DNA of 64,000 bases from contig NZ_CP053748.1 in NCBI RefSeq assembly GCF_024400215.1, forward strand, positions 4,030,001 to 4,094,000. Direction: 5' to 3'. The notes under the pieces are model-generated. The model saw only the letters and a program-made list of their open reading frames with translations. It was not told where the DNA came from and made no database searches. This document shows, in pieces, positions 16,191-24,567 of this stretch (its first letter is position 1; every line of letters begins with the position of its first letter). The translations under genes were made by a program, and so were the position numbers. The DNA is from Massilia sp. erpn. Its GTDB lineage: Bacteria; Pseudomonadota; Gammaproteobacteria; Burkholderiales; Burkholderiaceae_D.

Positions 16191-17699
16191 TCAGATCACG
16201 TACTCGGGCGCGTTGCCGAGCAGTAGCTGGCCGATGGCCTCGGCCTCGCTGGCCTGGCAGCTGGCCAGCAGGCGCGCCGACAGGCCGGGCGCCAGCGGCG
16301 CGGCGATGGCGCCGGCCAATGCCACGAAAGGCAGCACGCCGGCGCCGGCGGCCAGGCGTTCGCGCGCCGTCTGCACCACGTCCAGCGCCAGGCGCGCCAA
16401 GGCGCGCATCGAGAAGTGTTCGAGTGAAGTGGCCTCGAGCCAGCGCGCGGCCAGAGCGTTGATGACGGCAGCGTCTTCGCCATCGGCTTGCAGCGGTGCG
16501 CCGGCTGCGCATTCGGCCGCGGCGGCGGCAGCCAGCTTGCCGCCGATGTCGGCGAACACCTCGCGGCGCCAGGCTTCGAAGCGGGCCACGTCGAAATCGC
16601 CTTCGCCTTCCTCCGGCGCCACCGAGGCCAGATACAGGCGCGCGCTGTCGGCGCAGGACTGGTCGACCAGGTCGCGTGCCCAGATTGCGTGGTTGCGGCT
16701 GGTGGACAGGTTCTTGCCGTTCAGCGTCAGGAACTGGTTGGTGTAGAAGCTTTGCTCCATGCGGTAGCTCTTCATGCATTGCAGCAGGGCGGGGTAGACG
16801 ATCATGTGGCTGAAGGCGCAGTCGTAGCCGAGGAAGTGCACCAGCCGTCCCTGGCCGGACTTGCAATACTCGTCGTACTCGTGCGGCGCCTGCTTCTTCT
16901 CATGCAGGAATTCGCGGAAGGCGGCAAAGTAGCCGGACAGGCCCATCACCCAGGTGTGGATGCGGCGGCTGCCATCCTCGCGCAGATCGAGGCCGCCATC
17001 GTGGGGGCGGGTGATGCCCCAATCGGGAAAGCCCATCTCGAATTCTTCGCGCAGGAACTGGCTCATCGAGGCGCGCGCGGCGCCGTTGCCGAACAGGGAT
17101 TGGAACAGGGGGCGGAACTGCGCCAGCTGCAGGAATTCGCGCCGCACCGGCTGCCAGTGCATGGGGCGGGCGCACAGCTTGCAGCGGAACTCCTGCATTT
17201 TTGCCGCGTCGGGCGTATGGGCGCAGCCCTCGCACTGGCTGGCGTCCGAATCCACGCCGCAGTGGTTGCACAGGCCGCGGCCAAAGGCTTCATAGCCCCA
17301 TTTGTCGCAATGGGCACAGTAGGGTTCCTGGCTGTCGCGGCTGGCGATGGCGCCGGCTTGCGCGGCGGCGTCATAGGTTTCCTGCACGGCGGCGCGGAAG
17401 TAGGGGTTGTCCTGGGCCAGCAGCCAGTGGTCGATGCCGATGCCGATTTTTTTTAGCGTGGCCTGGATCTTGGTACTGTTCTCATGCGCTATTTCCTGGT
17501 GGTCGCGCCCCAGCTCGATACCCTTGCGCAGCATATACGATTGATAGTCGTCCGAGTAGGAAACCAGGGTGCAATCGTGGCCGCGCTGGCGCTGCACGCG
17601 GGCATACACGTCGGCCGCCAGGAAGGGGCCGGCGATATGGCCGATATGCAGGTCGCCGTTGGGCGTGGGCGGCGTGATGGTGACGAGCAGGCGGGCCAT
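16191..17699 (-). CDS. MetRS-like ligase of the hydrazine-forming type
   Basis: A 502-residue class I aminoacyl-tRNA synthetase homologue. The HIGH box is intact (His18-His21 in NGDLHIGHIAG). The zinc region has four CxxC knuckles: C128/C131, C144/C147, C156/C159 and C173/C176. The KMSKS loop is degenerate (KNLSTSR, 329-335), and the protein is far shorter than housekeeping MetRS (over 650 residues in most relatives). Such stand-alone MetRS paralogues, fused or paired with a cupin, activate an amino acid and attach it to the hydroxylamine oxygen of N-hydroxylysine; the cupin then rearranges the ester to an N-N bond. The cupin gene overlaps it by one base (TAATG). A translation role is unlikely. 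Confidence 0.85.
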   Translation of the reverse strand: MARLLVTITPPTPNGDLHIGHIAGPFLAADVYARVQRQRGHDCTLVSYSDDYQSYMLRKGIELGRDHQEIAHENSTKIQATLKKIGIGIDHWLLAQDNPYFRAAVQETYDAAAQAGAIASRDSQEPYCAHCDKWGYEAFGRGLCNHCGVDSDASQCEGCAHTPDAAKMQEFRCKLCARPMHWQPVRREFLQLAQFRPLFQSLFGNGAARASMSQFLREEFEMGFPDWGITRPHDGGLDLREDGSRRIHTWVMGLSGYFAAFREFLHEKKQAPHEYDEYCKSGQGRLVHFLGYDCAFSHMIVYPALLQCMKSYRMEQSFYTNQFLTLNGKNLSTSRNHAIWARDLVDQSCADSARLYLASVAPEEGEGDFDVARFEAWRREVFADIGGKLAAAAAAECAAGAPLQADGEDAAVINALAARWLEATSLEHFSMRALARLALDVVQTARERLAAGAGVLPFVALAGAIAAPLAPGLSARLLASCQASEAEAIGQLLLGNAPEYVI

Positions 17700-18088
17700 T
17701 ATGCGGCCTCCTTTTCCAGCGCGTTCTCTTTGAGGAAGCGGCCGGCGCTATGTTCGTCCCACCACACCACGTAGAAGTGGAAATCCTCGTCCGTGTCGTT
17801 CAGCACGTAGTGATCGGTGTGCTTGGGAATGGCGGCGACGTCGCCCATGGTAAAGGGATAGACGGCAGCGCCGATCACCAGCTTGGCATTGCCCTTGATG
17901 CCGATGAAAACCTCCTGGTCGATCTGGGTATGCGCTTCCGATTGGGTATGCGGCCGTACCACGCACCAGGCGCCGCCTATGGGCATGGAATAACCGGGCC
18001 AGGGCAGCAGGCGGGAGCCATCCAGATCGTACTCGTGGACCAGCTTGGACCAGTCCATCGGACGAAAGTGTTGAAAATCAGATGCCAT
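17699..18088 (-). CDS. Cupin protein, N-N bond-forming partner of the MetRS-like ligase
   Basis: A 129-residue single-domain cupin, first gene of the operon. Metal-ligand candidates are His47, His53 and Glu59 in PHTQSEAHTQIDQEVF, and His93 in the second cupin motif (GDVAAIPKHTDHYVLN). The ATG at 18088 has GAGGAC upstream; its stop shares a base with the next start. In characterised hydrazine synthases such as Spb40 and PyrN a zinc cupin domain sits N-terminal to a MetRS-like domain in one chain. Here the same order is kept as two overlapping genes, so the pair probably works as a split enzyme. Alone, the sequence would only be called a cupin; the assignment rests on context. Confidence 0.8.
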   Translation of the reverse strand: MASDFQHFRPMDWSKLVHEYDLDGSRLLPWPGYSMPIGGAWCVVRPHTQSEAHTQIDQEVFIGIKGNAKLVIGAAVYPFTMGDVAAIPKHTDHYVLNDTDEDFHFYVVWWDEHSAGRFLKENALEKEAA

Positions 18089-18300
18089 ATTGTCCTCTTC
18101 ATAGGTAGGCGGCGCCCGTGCCGGGCACCGCGAAATGGAGTGCCGGGAAACGTTGTCGGCCAAGCTATATTCCGGGATGGCCGCGCAGGCCGGCAATGGA
18201 GGAATTCGAAGGGGGGACTTAAGTTTGACTAAACTGCTACACCAATTCTCACACCGGCAAAAACTTGCAAACGTGAAGGCATGGCGGTGTGACGGGCGGT

Positions 18301-19197
18301 TCAGGAAGGCAGGAATTCGCCCTGGTCGGCGCGCGCTTCGGCTATCAGCCATTGGCGGAAACGCTGGTTGCTGGACTGCAGCAGGGCGCTGTCGTCATAC
18401 ACGAGGTAGTAGGCGAGCGGCGTCTCGATGGCCTGCCGCAGCGGCATCACCAGGCGGCCGCTGGCCAGCTCCTGGCGCACCAGCGAGCCGCGCAGCAGGG
18501 CGATGCCGCGCCCGGCCAGGGCGGCATCGACGGCGCCGTTGGAGTCGACAAAGACCGGGCCGCGCCCCGGATCCACGTGGGGCGCCTGGACCGCGCGCAA
18601 CCACATGGTCCAGTCCAGGCGGTGCTCGTCGTGCAGCAGGGTGTAGCCGGCCAGTTCGCCCGGTGTTTCCAGCGGCCGCGCCAGCAAGGCGGGACTGCAG
18701 ACCGGCAGCAGGCGGTCGTTGATCAGGCATTCGCTTTCCAGGCCGGGGTAGCAGCCCAGGCCATGGCGCACGGCGAAGTCGATGCCGTCGACCAGCAGGT
18801 CGACGATGCGGTCGGTGGTATTGATGCGCACATCGATATGCGGCTCCCGGGCCTGGAAGCGCGCCAGACGCGGCAGCAGCCACTGCATGGCGAAGCCGCT
18901 GGTGCAACTGAGCGTGACGACGCTGGCGCCATGCTGCTGGCGCAGGCGTTCCGTGGCTTCGGCGATCTGGCGCAGCGCGGGCAGCACGGCGCGCAGATAC
19001 GCCTTGCCTGCCTCGGTCAGCGCCAGGCGGCGCGGGCTGCGCACGAACAGCTGGGCGCCCACGGCCTCTTCCAGCTTAGCGATCTGCTGGCTGACGGCGG
19101 CCGGCGTGACGTGCAATTCTTCCGCCGCCTGCTTCATGCTGAGCCGGCGTCCGGCGTTGGCAAAGCAGAGCAAAGCGTGCAGCGGCGGCAGTTTCAT
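18301..19197 (-). CDS. LysR regulator, GcvA type, of the hydrazine operon
   Basis: A 298-residue LysR protein: winged helix at the N-terminus (ALLCFANAGRRLSMKQAAEELHVTPAAVSQQI) and a C-terminal substrate-binding effector domain. It reads in the same direction as the operon, 212 bp upstream of the cupin gene, and divergently from an EamA exporter. Both flanking intergenic regions carry an AAACTTAAG element (minus strand at 18218-18226 and plus strand at 19216-19224), a candidate binding sequence. GcvA-type LysR proteins respond to small amino acids or their derivatives, which would suit a pathway using serine, glutamate and probably glycine. The link is by position; no direct evidence. Confidence 0.88.
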   Translation of the reverse strand: MKLPPLHALLCFANAGRRLSMKQAAEELHVTPAAVSQQIAKLEEAVGAQLFVRSPRRLALTEAGKAYLRAVLPALRQIAEATERLRQQHGASVVTLSCTSGFAMQWLLPRLARFQAREPHIDVRINTTDRIVDLLVDGIDFAVRHGLGCYPGLESECLINDRLLPVCSPALLARPLETPGELAGYTLLHDEHRLDWTMWLRAVQAPHVDPGRGPVFVDSNGAVDAALAGRGIALLRGSLVRQELASGRLVMPLRQAIETPLAYYLVYDDSALLQSSNQRFRQWLIAEARADQGEFLPS

Positions 19198-19351
19198 GCA
19201 GGGCCTGATTTAGAAAAACTTAAGCCCGAAAGAATAATTAGCTTGAATCCGGACTCTGAACAATGGTGAAATAATGTTAACAGAAAAAGCGCGGGCCGGC
19301 TATTGCCAGCTGCCCGGTCGCGCGTGCCATCAATCTCGTGAAAGGGCGAAT

Positions 19352-20278
19352 GTGAGACCCGGCGACTATTTCCGCTTATTCCTGCTGGCTGCCATCTGGG
19401 GGGCCAGCTTTTTGTTCATGCGCATGGTGGCGCCGGTGCTGGGTGCGGTGCCGACCGCGTTTTTCCGCGTGCTGCTGGGCGCTGCCGGCCTGGCGGTGAT
19501 CTTGCTGGTGCTGCGCCTACCCTGGCTATTCAAGGGCAAGTTTGGCGCGACCTTGCTGTTGGGCGTGATCAATTCCGGCCTGCCCTTCCTCATGTATTCG
19601 CTGGCGGCGCGCCTGCTGCCGGCCGGCTATTCGGCGATCTTCAATGCCACCACGCCGCTCATGGGGGTACTCATCGGCTATCTCTTCTTCCATGAGCAGG
19701 TCACGGCGCGCAAGGCGCTCGGTGTGCCGATCGGCATTGCCGGCGTGGCTTTGCTGACGGCCGTCGGCCCGCTGCGGCTGGACGCGGCGGCAGCGCTGGG
19801 CGCGCTGGCCTGCCTGGTCGCAACCTGCTGCTATGGCGCGGCCGGCTTCCTGACCAAGCGCTGGATCACCGAGCGCGGCGGCTTGGACGCCAAACTGGTG
19901 GCCTGCGGCAGCCAGATCGGCGCCACCTTGCTGCTGGCGCCTTGCTTCGGCGCTTCCTGGCTGCTGGCGCCGCCGCCCAGCTGGGGCGGTCCGGCGACGT
20001 GGCTGGCGCTGGCGGCCGTTGGCCTGGTGTGCACGGCGTGGGCCTATATCCTGTATTTCCGCCTGATCGCCGACATCGGCCCGCTGCGCTCCCTGACCGT
20101 GACCTTCCTGATTCCGCCTTTTGGCGTGCTATGGGGCGCGCTCTTCCTGGGCGAACAGGTAAGCTGGGCCCATTTGGGTGGCGGCGGCTTGATCGGATTG
20201 GCGCTGTGGCTGGTGCTGGTCCAGCCGCAGCCGGCGGCCGTGGCGCCGGCCCAGACCAAAGTCGCCGATCCCGGCTAG
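19352..20278 (+). CDS. EamA-family (DMT) exporter next to the hydrazine operon
   Basis: A 308-residue inner membrane transporter with ten hydrophobic helices arranged as two EamA repeats (about 5-135 and 145-285). The GTG at 19352 (VRPGDYFRLF) is preferred because AAAGGG lies 5 bases before it; the frame is open to 19274 but that extension is hydrophilic and unlike the family. EamA proteins export amino acids, O-acetylserine, cysteine and related metabolites. It is divergent from the LysR gene and, with it, frames the biosynthetic operon, so export or self-protection for the product is the natural guess. A general metabolite exporter is the alternative. Confidence 0.85.
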   Translation: MRPGDYFRLFLLAAIWGASFLFMRMVAPVLGAVPTAFFRVLLGAAGLAVILLVLRLPWLFKGKFGATLLLGVINSGLPFLMYSLAARLLPAGYSAIFNATTPLMGVLIGYLFFHEQVTARKALGVPIGIAGVALLTAVGPLRLDAAAALGALACLVATCCYGAAGFLTKRWITERGGLDAKLVACGSQIGATLLLAPCFGASWLLAPPPSWGGPATWLALAAVGLVCTAWAYILYFRLIADIGPLRSLTVTFLIPPFGVLWGALFLGEQVSWAHLGGGGLIGLALWLVLVQPQPAAVAPAQTKVADPG

Positions 20279-20499
20279 CCGGGAGCGTTTTCTTGCCGGT
20301 GCCAGCGGTCTGGCGCCGGTTGCCCTTGAACCGATGCCGCTCCCCGGCCGGAGCCATGCCGGCGCCGCCCACCGTGCCGGCACGGCCAGCAAGCCCGGCG
20401 AGCCCGTTTTGCCGGGAACCGAATGAAGAAAAATAAGAGCCAGGCCACACCAGCGCAGCCGCAGCGTCCATTTGCCTCCGTGCGCCGCCGGAGGCGGGC

Positions 20500-21552
20500 A
20501 TGAGCCGGGCTATTCCCATGGTGGCCCTGCGCACCTTCGTCAAAGTATGCCGCTATGGCAGCATGAAGCGGGCGGGGGAAAGCCTGTGCATCTCGCTCGG
20601 CGCAGTCAGCCAGCAGATCAAGGGTCTGGAGAGCCGCATCGGCAAGCGCCTGTTCCAGCGCGATGTGCATGGCTTGCAGCTGACGTCCTCCGGCCTGGCG
20701 CTGTACGAGAAGCTGGCCGAGCCGATGGACGGCATCGAGGGCTGCTGGGCGGCGGTATCGGGTGAATTGCCGGGGCGCGCGCGGCTGGTGCTGAGCACCA
20801 CCAGTTCCGTTGCCAGCTCCTGGCTGATACCGCGTCTGGCCGACTTCCATGCGCGCTGGCCCGATATCGAAGTGTCGGTGGAAGTGAGCGCGCGCCTGGC
20901 CGATCTGCGCCACGGCCATGTGGACGTGGCGCTGATGTACGACCAGGGCGATTACGCCGGGCACAGCGTGACGCCGCTGTGGTATTCGCGCCTGATCCCG
21001 GTCTGCAGCCCGGCCCTGCTGGTGAATGGGCCGCGCATCGAACAGCCGCAGGATTGCCTGGCTTATCCCCTGCTGCAGGACAGCGACCGCCTGAACTGGA
21101 AGCTGTGGCTGGGCGCGCGCGGCTGCATCGACAAGCGCGCCCTGCGCGGCACCAGTTTTTGTGACGAGTCGTTGCTGATCGGCGCCGCTTGCGCCGGCCA
21201 GGGCATCGCCCTGGTCAGCGATGTGCTGGTCGCCCGCGAGGTGGCGACGGGTAAGCTGGTGCAGGCCATCGACGTGGCCTGGCCGGCCAAAGGCTACCAC
21301 CTGGTCATTGCCAGGGAGCGCATCGATGAATGGGCCATTCGCGCTTTCCGCGACTGGATGGTGCAGCACGCCACCGATGCGGCGCACCGGCCGCACGCCG
21401 TGCGCTACGAGGCGCACCGCCCAGTCGCGCCGTTTTTTGATTCAAAGATTAATATCATGCGATTTCTACCAGAGACAGATTTAAACCCCAGCCCGCGCGA
21501 CGCCGGCAAGGCTTCCGCCCTCGACAATTCACCACGAAAGGGGCGTGCATGA
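20500..21552 (+). CDS. LysR family regulator with C-terminal extension
   Basis: A 350-residue LysR protein of the GcvA group: HTH TFVKVCRYGSMKRAGESLCISLGAVSQQI at about 12-40, then the effector domain to about residue 305. The final 40 residues, after RPHAVRYEAHRP, are an unusual extension with lower GC and no recognised fold. The start ATG follows GGAGGC. The stop overlaps the start of the transposase-derived gene (ATGA at 21549-21552), so the two are translationally coupled. The 220 bp between the exporter and this gene hold nothing I can identify. The target genes are unknown. Confidence 0.88.
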   Translation: MSRAIPMVALRTFVKVCRYGSMKRAGESLCISLGAVSQQIKGLESRIGKRLFQRDVHGLQLTSSGLALYEKLAEPMDGIEGCWAAVSGELPGRARLVLSTTSSVASSWLIPRLADFHARWPDIEVSVEVSARLADLRHGHVDVALMYDQGDYAGHSVTPLWYSRLIPVCSPALLVNGPRIEQPQDCLAYPLLQDSDRLNWKLWLGARGCIDKRALRGTSFCDESLLIGAACAGQGIALVSDVLVAREVATGKLVQAIDVAWPAKGYHLVIARERIDEWAIRAFRDWMVQHATDAAHRPHAVRYEAHRPVAPFFDSKINIMRFLPETDLNPSPRDAGKASALDNSPRKGRA

Positions 21553-22094
21553 AGGACACCGTACTGTATGAGCAGTTGCTGGGTCTGAAAGCGCCCTGGT
21601 CGGTGCGTTCGGTTGAATTGTCGGCCAATGACAGGCGGGTCATCATCGAAGTGGCATTGCGCCGCGGCCAGTTCTCGCCGCCGGCCAGCGGCCGCATTCA
21701 CGCCTGGCGCGAACGGGAATGGCGGCACCTCGACACCTTCCAGTTCGAAACCGTGATCCGGGTCAAGGTGCCGCAGATCCGCTACAGCGACGGCCGGCTG
21801 GAGGACATCGACGTGCCCTGGGCCGAACGCTATGCACGCACCACGCGCCTGATGACGGGCTTCGTCATCAGCCTGCTGCAAGCCATACCGCAGCTGCAGT
21901 CGGTGAGCGGGATTTCCGGCCTGGAGCGCAGCACGGTGCAGGAAATCATGCAGCGCGCCGCAGAGCGCGGCCTGCTGTGCCAGGATAGCGGCATGCTGGA
22001 GGAGGACTGCCGGGGCGGCGCTTCCCTGCGCGGCAATTGTCCGCTGCCCGCCGGCGCCTGGGTGCCGCCGAGCGGCGAACGGTCGGCTGGCTGA
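21549..22094 (+). CDS. ISL3-transposase N-terminal domain protein, catalytic part absent
   Basis: A 181-residue protein that follows the N-terminus of ISL3-family (IS204/IS1001/IS1096/IS1165) transposases: YEQLLGLKAPWSVRSVEL at the start, REWRHLDTFQFETVI near 55-69, the VPWAERYARTTRLM segment, then a helix-turn-helix-like region LQSVSGISGLERSTVQEIM. In real transposases the first region holds a zinc ribbon, CPxCG and CPxHG; here the cysteines are replaced (SPPASG, RYSDG). The DDE catalytic domain is missing and no remnant of it follows. The frame is intact, has its own ATG overlapping the LysR stop, and no terminal inverted repeats are visible, so it looks like a domesticated DNA-binding protein rather than a fresh IS fragment. 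Confidence 0.7.
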   Translation: MKDTVLYEQLLGLKAPWSVRSVELSANDRRVIIEVALRRGQFSPPASGRIHAWREREWRHLDTFQFETVIRVKVPQIRYSDGRLEDIDVPWAERYARTTRLMTGFVISLLQAIPQLQSVSGISGLERSTVQEIMQRAAERGLLCQDSGMLEEDCRGGASLRGNCPLPAGAWVPPSGERSAG

Positions 22095-22200
22095 CCCTGC
22101 ACATTTTGACCGGGGAGCTATAAAATAGCGGCCTGCTTTGCCGGCGGGCCGCCATGGGGCGGCGCGGGCGAGGCCGCCGCAATAGCTCAGAGGTCAGTAC

Positions 22201-24567
22201 TTGTTCCAAGCGCAGCAAGGTTTTCTGTTGACCCGCCACTGGCGCGACACGCCGGCCGGCACGGAGGTCGAATTCTGGCTCGCCACAGACCAGGGGCCAC
22301 GCCACGTCCGTTTGCCGCCGCAAACCTCGGTAGCATTCATTCCAGCCGAGCAGCAGGAGGCGGCGCAGGCGCTGCTGCGCGGCGAGCGCGGATGCGAGTT
22401 GCGGCCGCTGGCGCTGAGCGACTTCCAGCATCGGCCGGTGCTGGGCCTGTACTGCCGGAAGTACCGCCATCTGCTGAAACTGGAGAAGCGGCTGCGCCAG
22501 GCCGGCATCGATGTCTACGAGGCCGATATCCGGCCGCCCGAGCGCTACCTGATGGAGCGCTTCATCACGGCTCCTATCAGCTTTGAAGGCGAGGCCGGGG
22601 GCGATGGCGCCGTCGTTCTGCAGGCGCCCCTCAAGCCGTCGCCCGATTACCGTCCCGCCTTGCGCCTAGTGTCGCTCGATATCGAAACTTCGCCCCATGG
22701 CGAACTGTATTCGATTGCGCTGGAAGGCTGCGGCCAGCGCCAGGTGTATATGCTGGGCCAGCGCGCCGGGAATGCGGAGGAGGTGGACTTCGATCTCGAA
22801 TACTGCAGCAGCCACGCGCAGATGCTGGAGCGCCTGAACGCCTGGATGGCGCAGCATGACCCGGATGCCATCATCGGCTGGAACCTGGTGCAGTTCGACC
22901 TGCGCGTGCTGCTGCGCCACGCAGAACAGGTGAAGGTGCCGCTGCTGCTGGGCCGCGGCGGCGGCGAATTGGAATGGCGCGAGCACGCGCACCACGAGCA
23001 CTTCTTCGCTGCTGCTGCGGGCCGCCTGATCATCGACGGCATCGAGGCGCTGCGTTCGGCCACCTGGAATTTCCCGTCCTTCAGCCTGGAATCGGTGGCG
23101 CAGACCCTGCTGGGCGAGGGCAAGTCCATCGACAATCCCTATCAGCGCATGGCGGAGATCGAGCGCCGCTTCCACGAGGACAAGCCGGCCCTGGCCCGCT
23201 ACAACCTGAAGGATTGCGAGCTGGTGACGCGCATTTTCGCCAAGACCGAGCTGCTGTCCTTCCTGCTGGAGCGCGCCAGCATGACTGGACTGGCGGCTGA
23301 CCGCAGCGGCGGTTCGGTGGCCGCGTTCGAGCATCTGTATATGCCGATGATGCACCGTCTGGGCCATGTGGCGCCAAATCTGGGCGATGTGGTGGGCGAA
23401 AACAGTCCGGGCGGTTTCGTCATGGATTCGCGTTCCGGCCTGTACGATTCGGTGCTGGTGCTGGACTATAAAAGCCTGTACCCGTCCATCATCCGCACCT
23501 TCCTGATCGACCCGGTCGGGCTGGTGGAGGGCATGCGCGATCCCGATTCCGCCGCGACGGTGCCGGGTTTTCGCGGCGCCCGCTTCTCGCGCGGGAAGCA
23601 CTGCCTGCCCGCCATTGTGCGCCAGATCTGGCAGGGACGCGATGCCGCCAAGCGCGAAAAGAATGCGCCGCTGTCGCAGGCGCTGAAAATCATCATGAAT
23701 GCTTTCTACGGCGTGTTGGGATCAAGCGGCTGCCGCTTCTTCGATCCGCGCCTGGCCTCGTCGATCACCATGCGCGGCCACGAGATCATGCATCGCACGC
23801 GCGAACTGATCGAGGCGCAGGGCTATCAGGTGATTTACGGCGATACCGACTCCACCTTCGTCTGGCTCAAGTCGGCGCATGAAGAAGCCGAGGCGGAAAA
23901 GATCGGCCGCCAGCTGGTGCGCCATGTGAACGGCTGGTGGGAAAAGCATCTGCGCGAGGATTTCGGCCTGGAGAACGCGCTGGAGCTGGAATACGAGGCG
24001 CATTACCGGCGCTTCCTGATGCCCACCATCCGCGGCTCGGAAGAGGGCAGCAAGAAGCGCTATGCGGGCCTGATCGCACGCGCCGACGGCAGCGACGAAA
24101 TCGTCTACAAGGGACTGGAAACCGTGCGCACCGACTGGACGCCGCTGGCCCAGCAATTCCAGCGCGATCTGTACGAGCGCATCTTCAAGGGCGAGCCATA
24201 CCGCGACTATGTGCGCGATTACGTGGAACGCACCGTGTCCGGCGAGTTCGACGAAATGCTGGTCTACCGCAAGCGTCTGCGGCGGCCGCTGGAAGAGTAC
24301 CAGCGCAATGTGCCGCCCCATGTGCGTGCCGCCCGCATTGCCGACGAGTTCAATCAGCGCCAGGGCCGTCCGCTGCAATACCAGAACGGTGGCTGGATAC
24401 GCTATGTGATCACCACCGCCGGGCCGGAGCCGCTGGAAACCCGGCGCTCGCCCATCGATTACGAGCATTACCTGAGCCGCCAGCTGCAACCGGTGGCCGA
24501 CGCCATCCTGCCCTTCCTGCGCGACGATTTCAGCGCCCTGGTCAGCCGCCAGCGCACCCTGTTTTAG
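22201..24567 (+). CDS. polB: DNA polymerase II (family B)
   Basis: A 788-residue polymerase, the length of E. coli PolB (783). The 3'-5' exonuclease motifs are Exo I D160-I-E162, Exo [12 protein letters not shown] and Exo [12 protein letters not shown]; the polymerase motifs are [11 protein letters not shown] starting at Asp422, [13 protein letters not shown], and C, YGDTDST with Asp548 and Asp550. All catalytic acids are present. It acts in restart and translesion synthesis after DNA damage. The only in-frame start consistent with the family N-terminus ([11 protein letters not shown]) is TTG at 22201; no canonical SOS box is visible in the 107 bp upstream. Its stop overlaps the convergent SWIM gene by 4 bp. 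Confidence 0.97.
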   Translation: MFQAQQGFLLTRHWRDTPAGTEVEFWLATDQGPRHVRLPPQTSVAFIPAEQQEAAQALLRGERGCELRPLALSDFQHRPVLGLYCRKYRHLLKLEKRLRQAGIDVYEADIRPPERYLMERFITAPISFEGEAGGDGAVVLQAPLKPSPDYRPALRLVSLDIETSPHGELYSIALEGCGQRQVYMLGQRAGNAEEVDFDLEYCSSHAQMLERLNAWMAQHDPDAIIGWNLVQFDLRVLLRHAEQVKVPLLLGRGGGELEWREHAHHEHFFAAAAGRLIIDGIEALRSATWNFPSFSLESVAQTLLGEGKSIDNPYQRMAEIERRFHEDKPALARYNLKDCELVTRIFAKTELLSFLLERASMTGLAADRSGGSVAAFEHLYMPMMHRLGHVAPNLGDVVGENSPGGFVMDSRSGLYDSVLVLDYKSLYPSIIRTFLIDPVGLVEGMRDPDSAATVPGFRGARFSRGKHCLPAIVRQIWQGRDAAKREKNAPLSQALKIIMNAFYGVLGSSGCRFFDPRLASSITMRGHEIMHRTRELIEAQGYQVIYGDTDSTFVWLKSAHEEAEAEKIGRQLVRHVNGWWEKHLREDFGLENALELEYEAHYRRFLMPTIRGSEEGSKKRYAGLIARADGSDEIVYKGLETVRTDWTPLAQQFQRDLYERIFKGEPYRDYVRDYVERTVSGEFDEMLVYRKRLRRPLEEYQRNVPPHVRAARIADEFNQRQGRPLQYQNGGWIRYVITTAGPEPLETRRSPIDYEHYLSRQLQPVADAILPFLRDDFSALVSRQRTLF

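Noticed and set aside
16191..17699. Housekeeping methionyl-tRNA synthetase
   Set aside because: Too short, KMSKS degenerate, no anticodon-binding or C-terminal tRNA domain of normal size, and embedded between a cupin and an oxidase gene.
22183..22200. tRNA-like D-arm sequence (TAGCTCAGAGGTCAG) before polB
   Set aside because: No acceptor stem, anticodon arm or T arm follows; the DNA polymerase II coding sequence begins at once.
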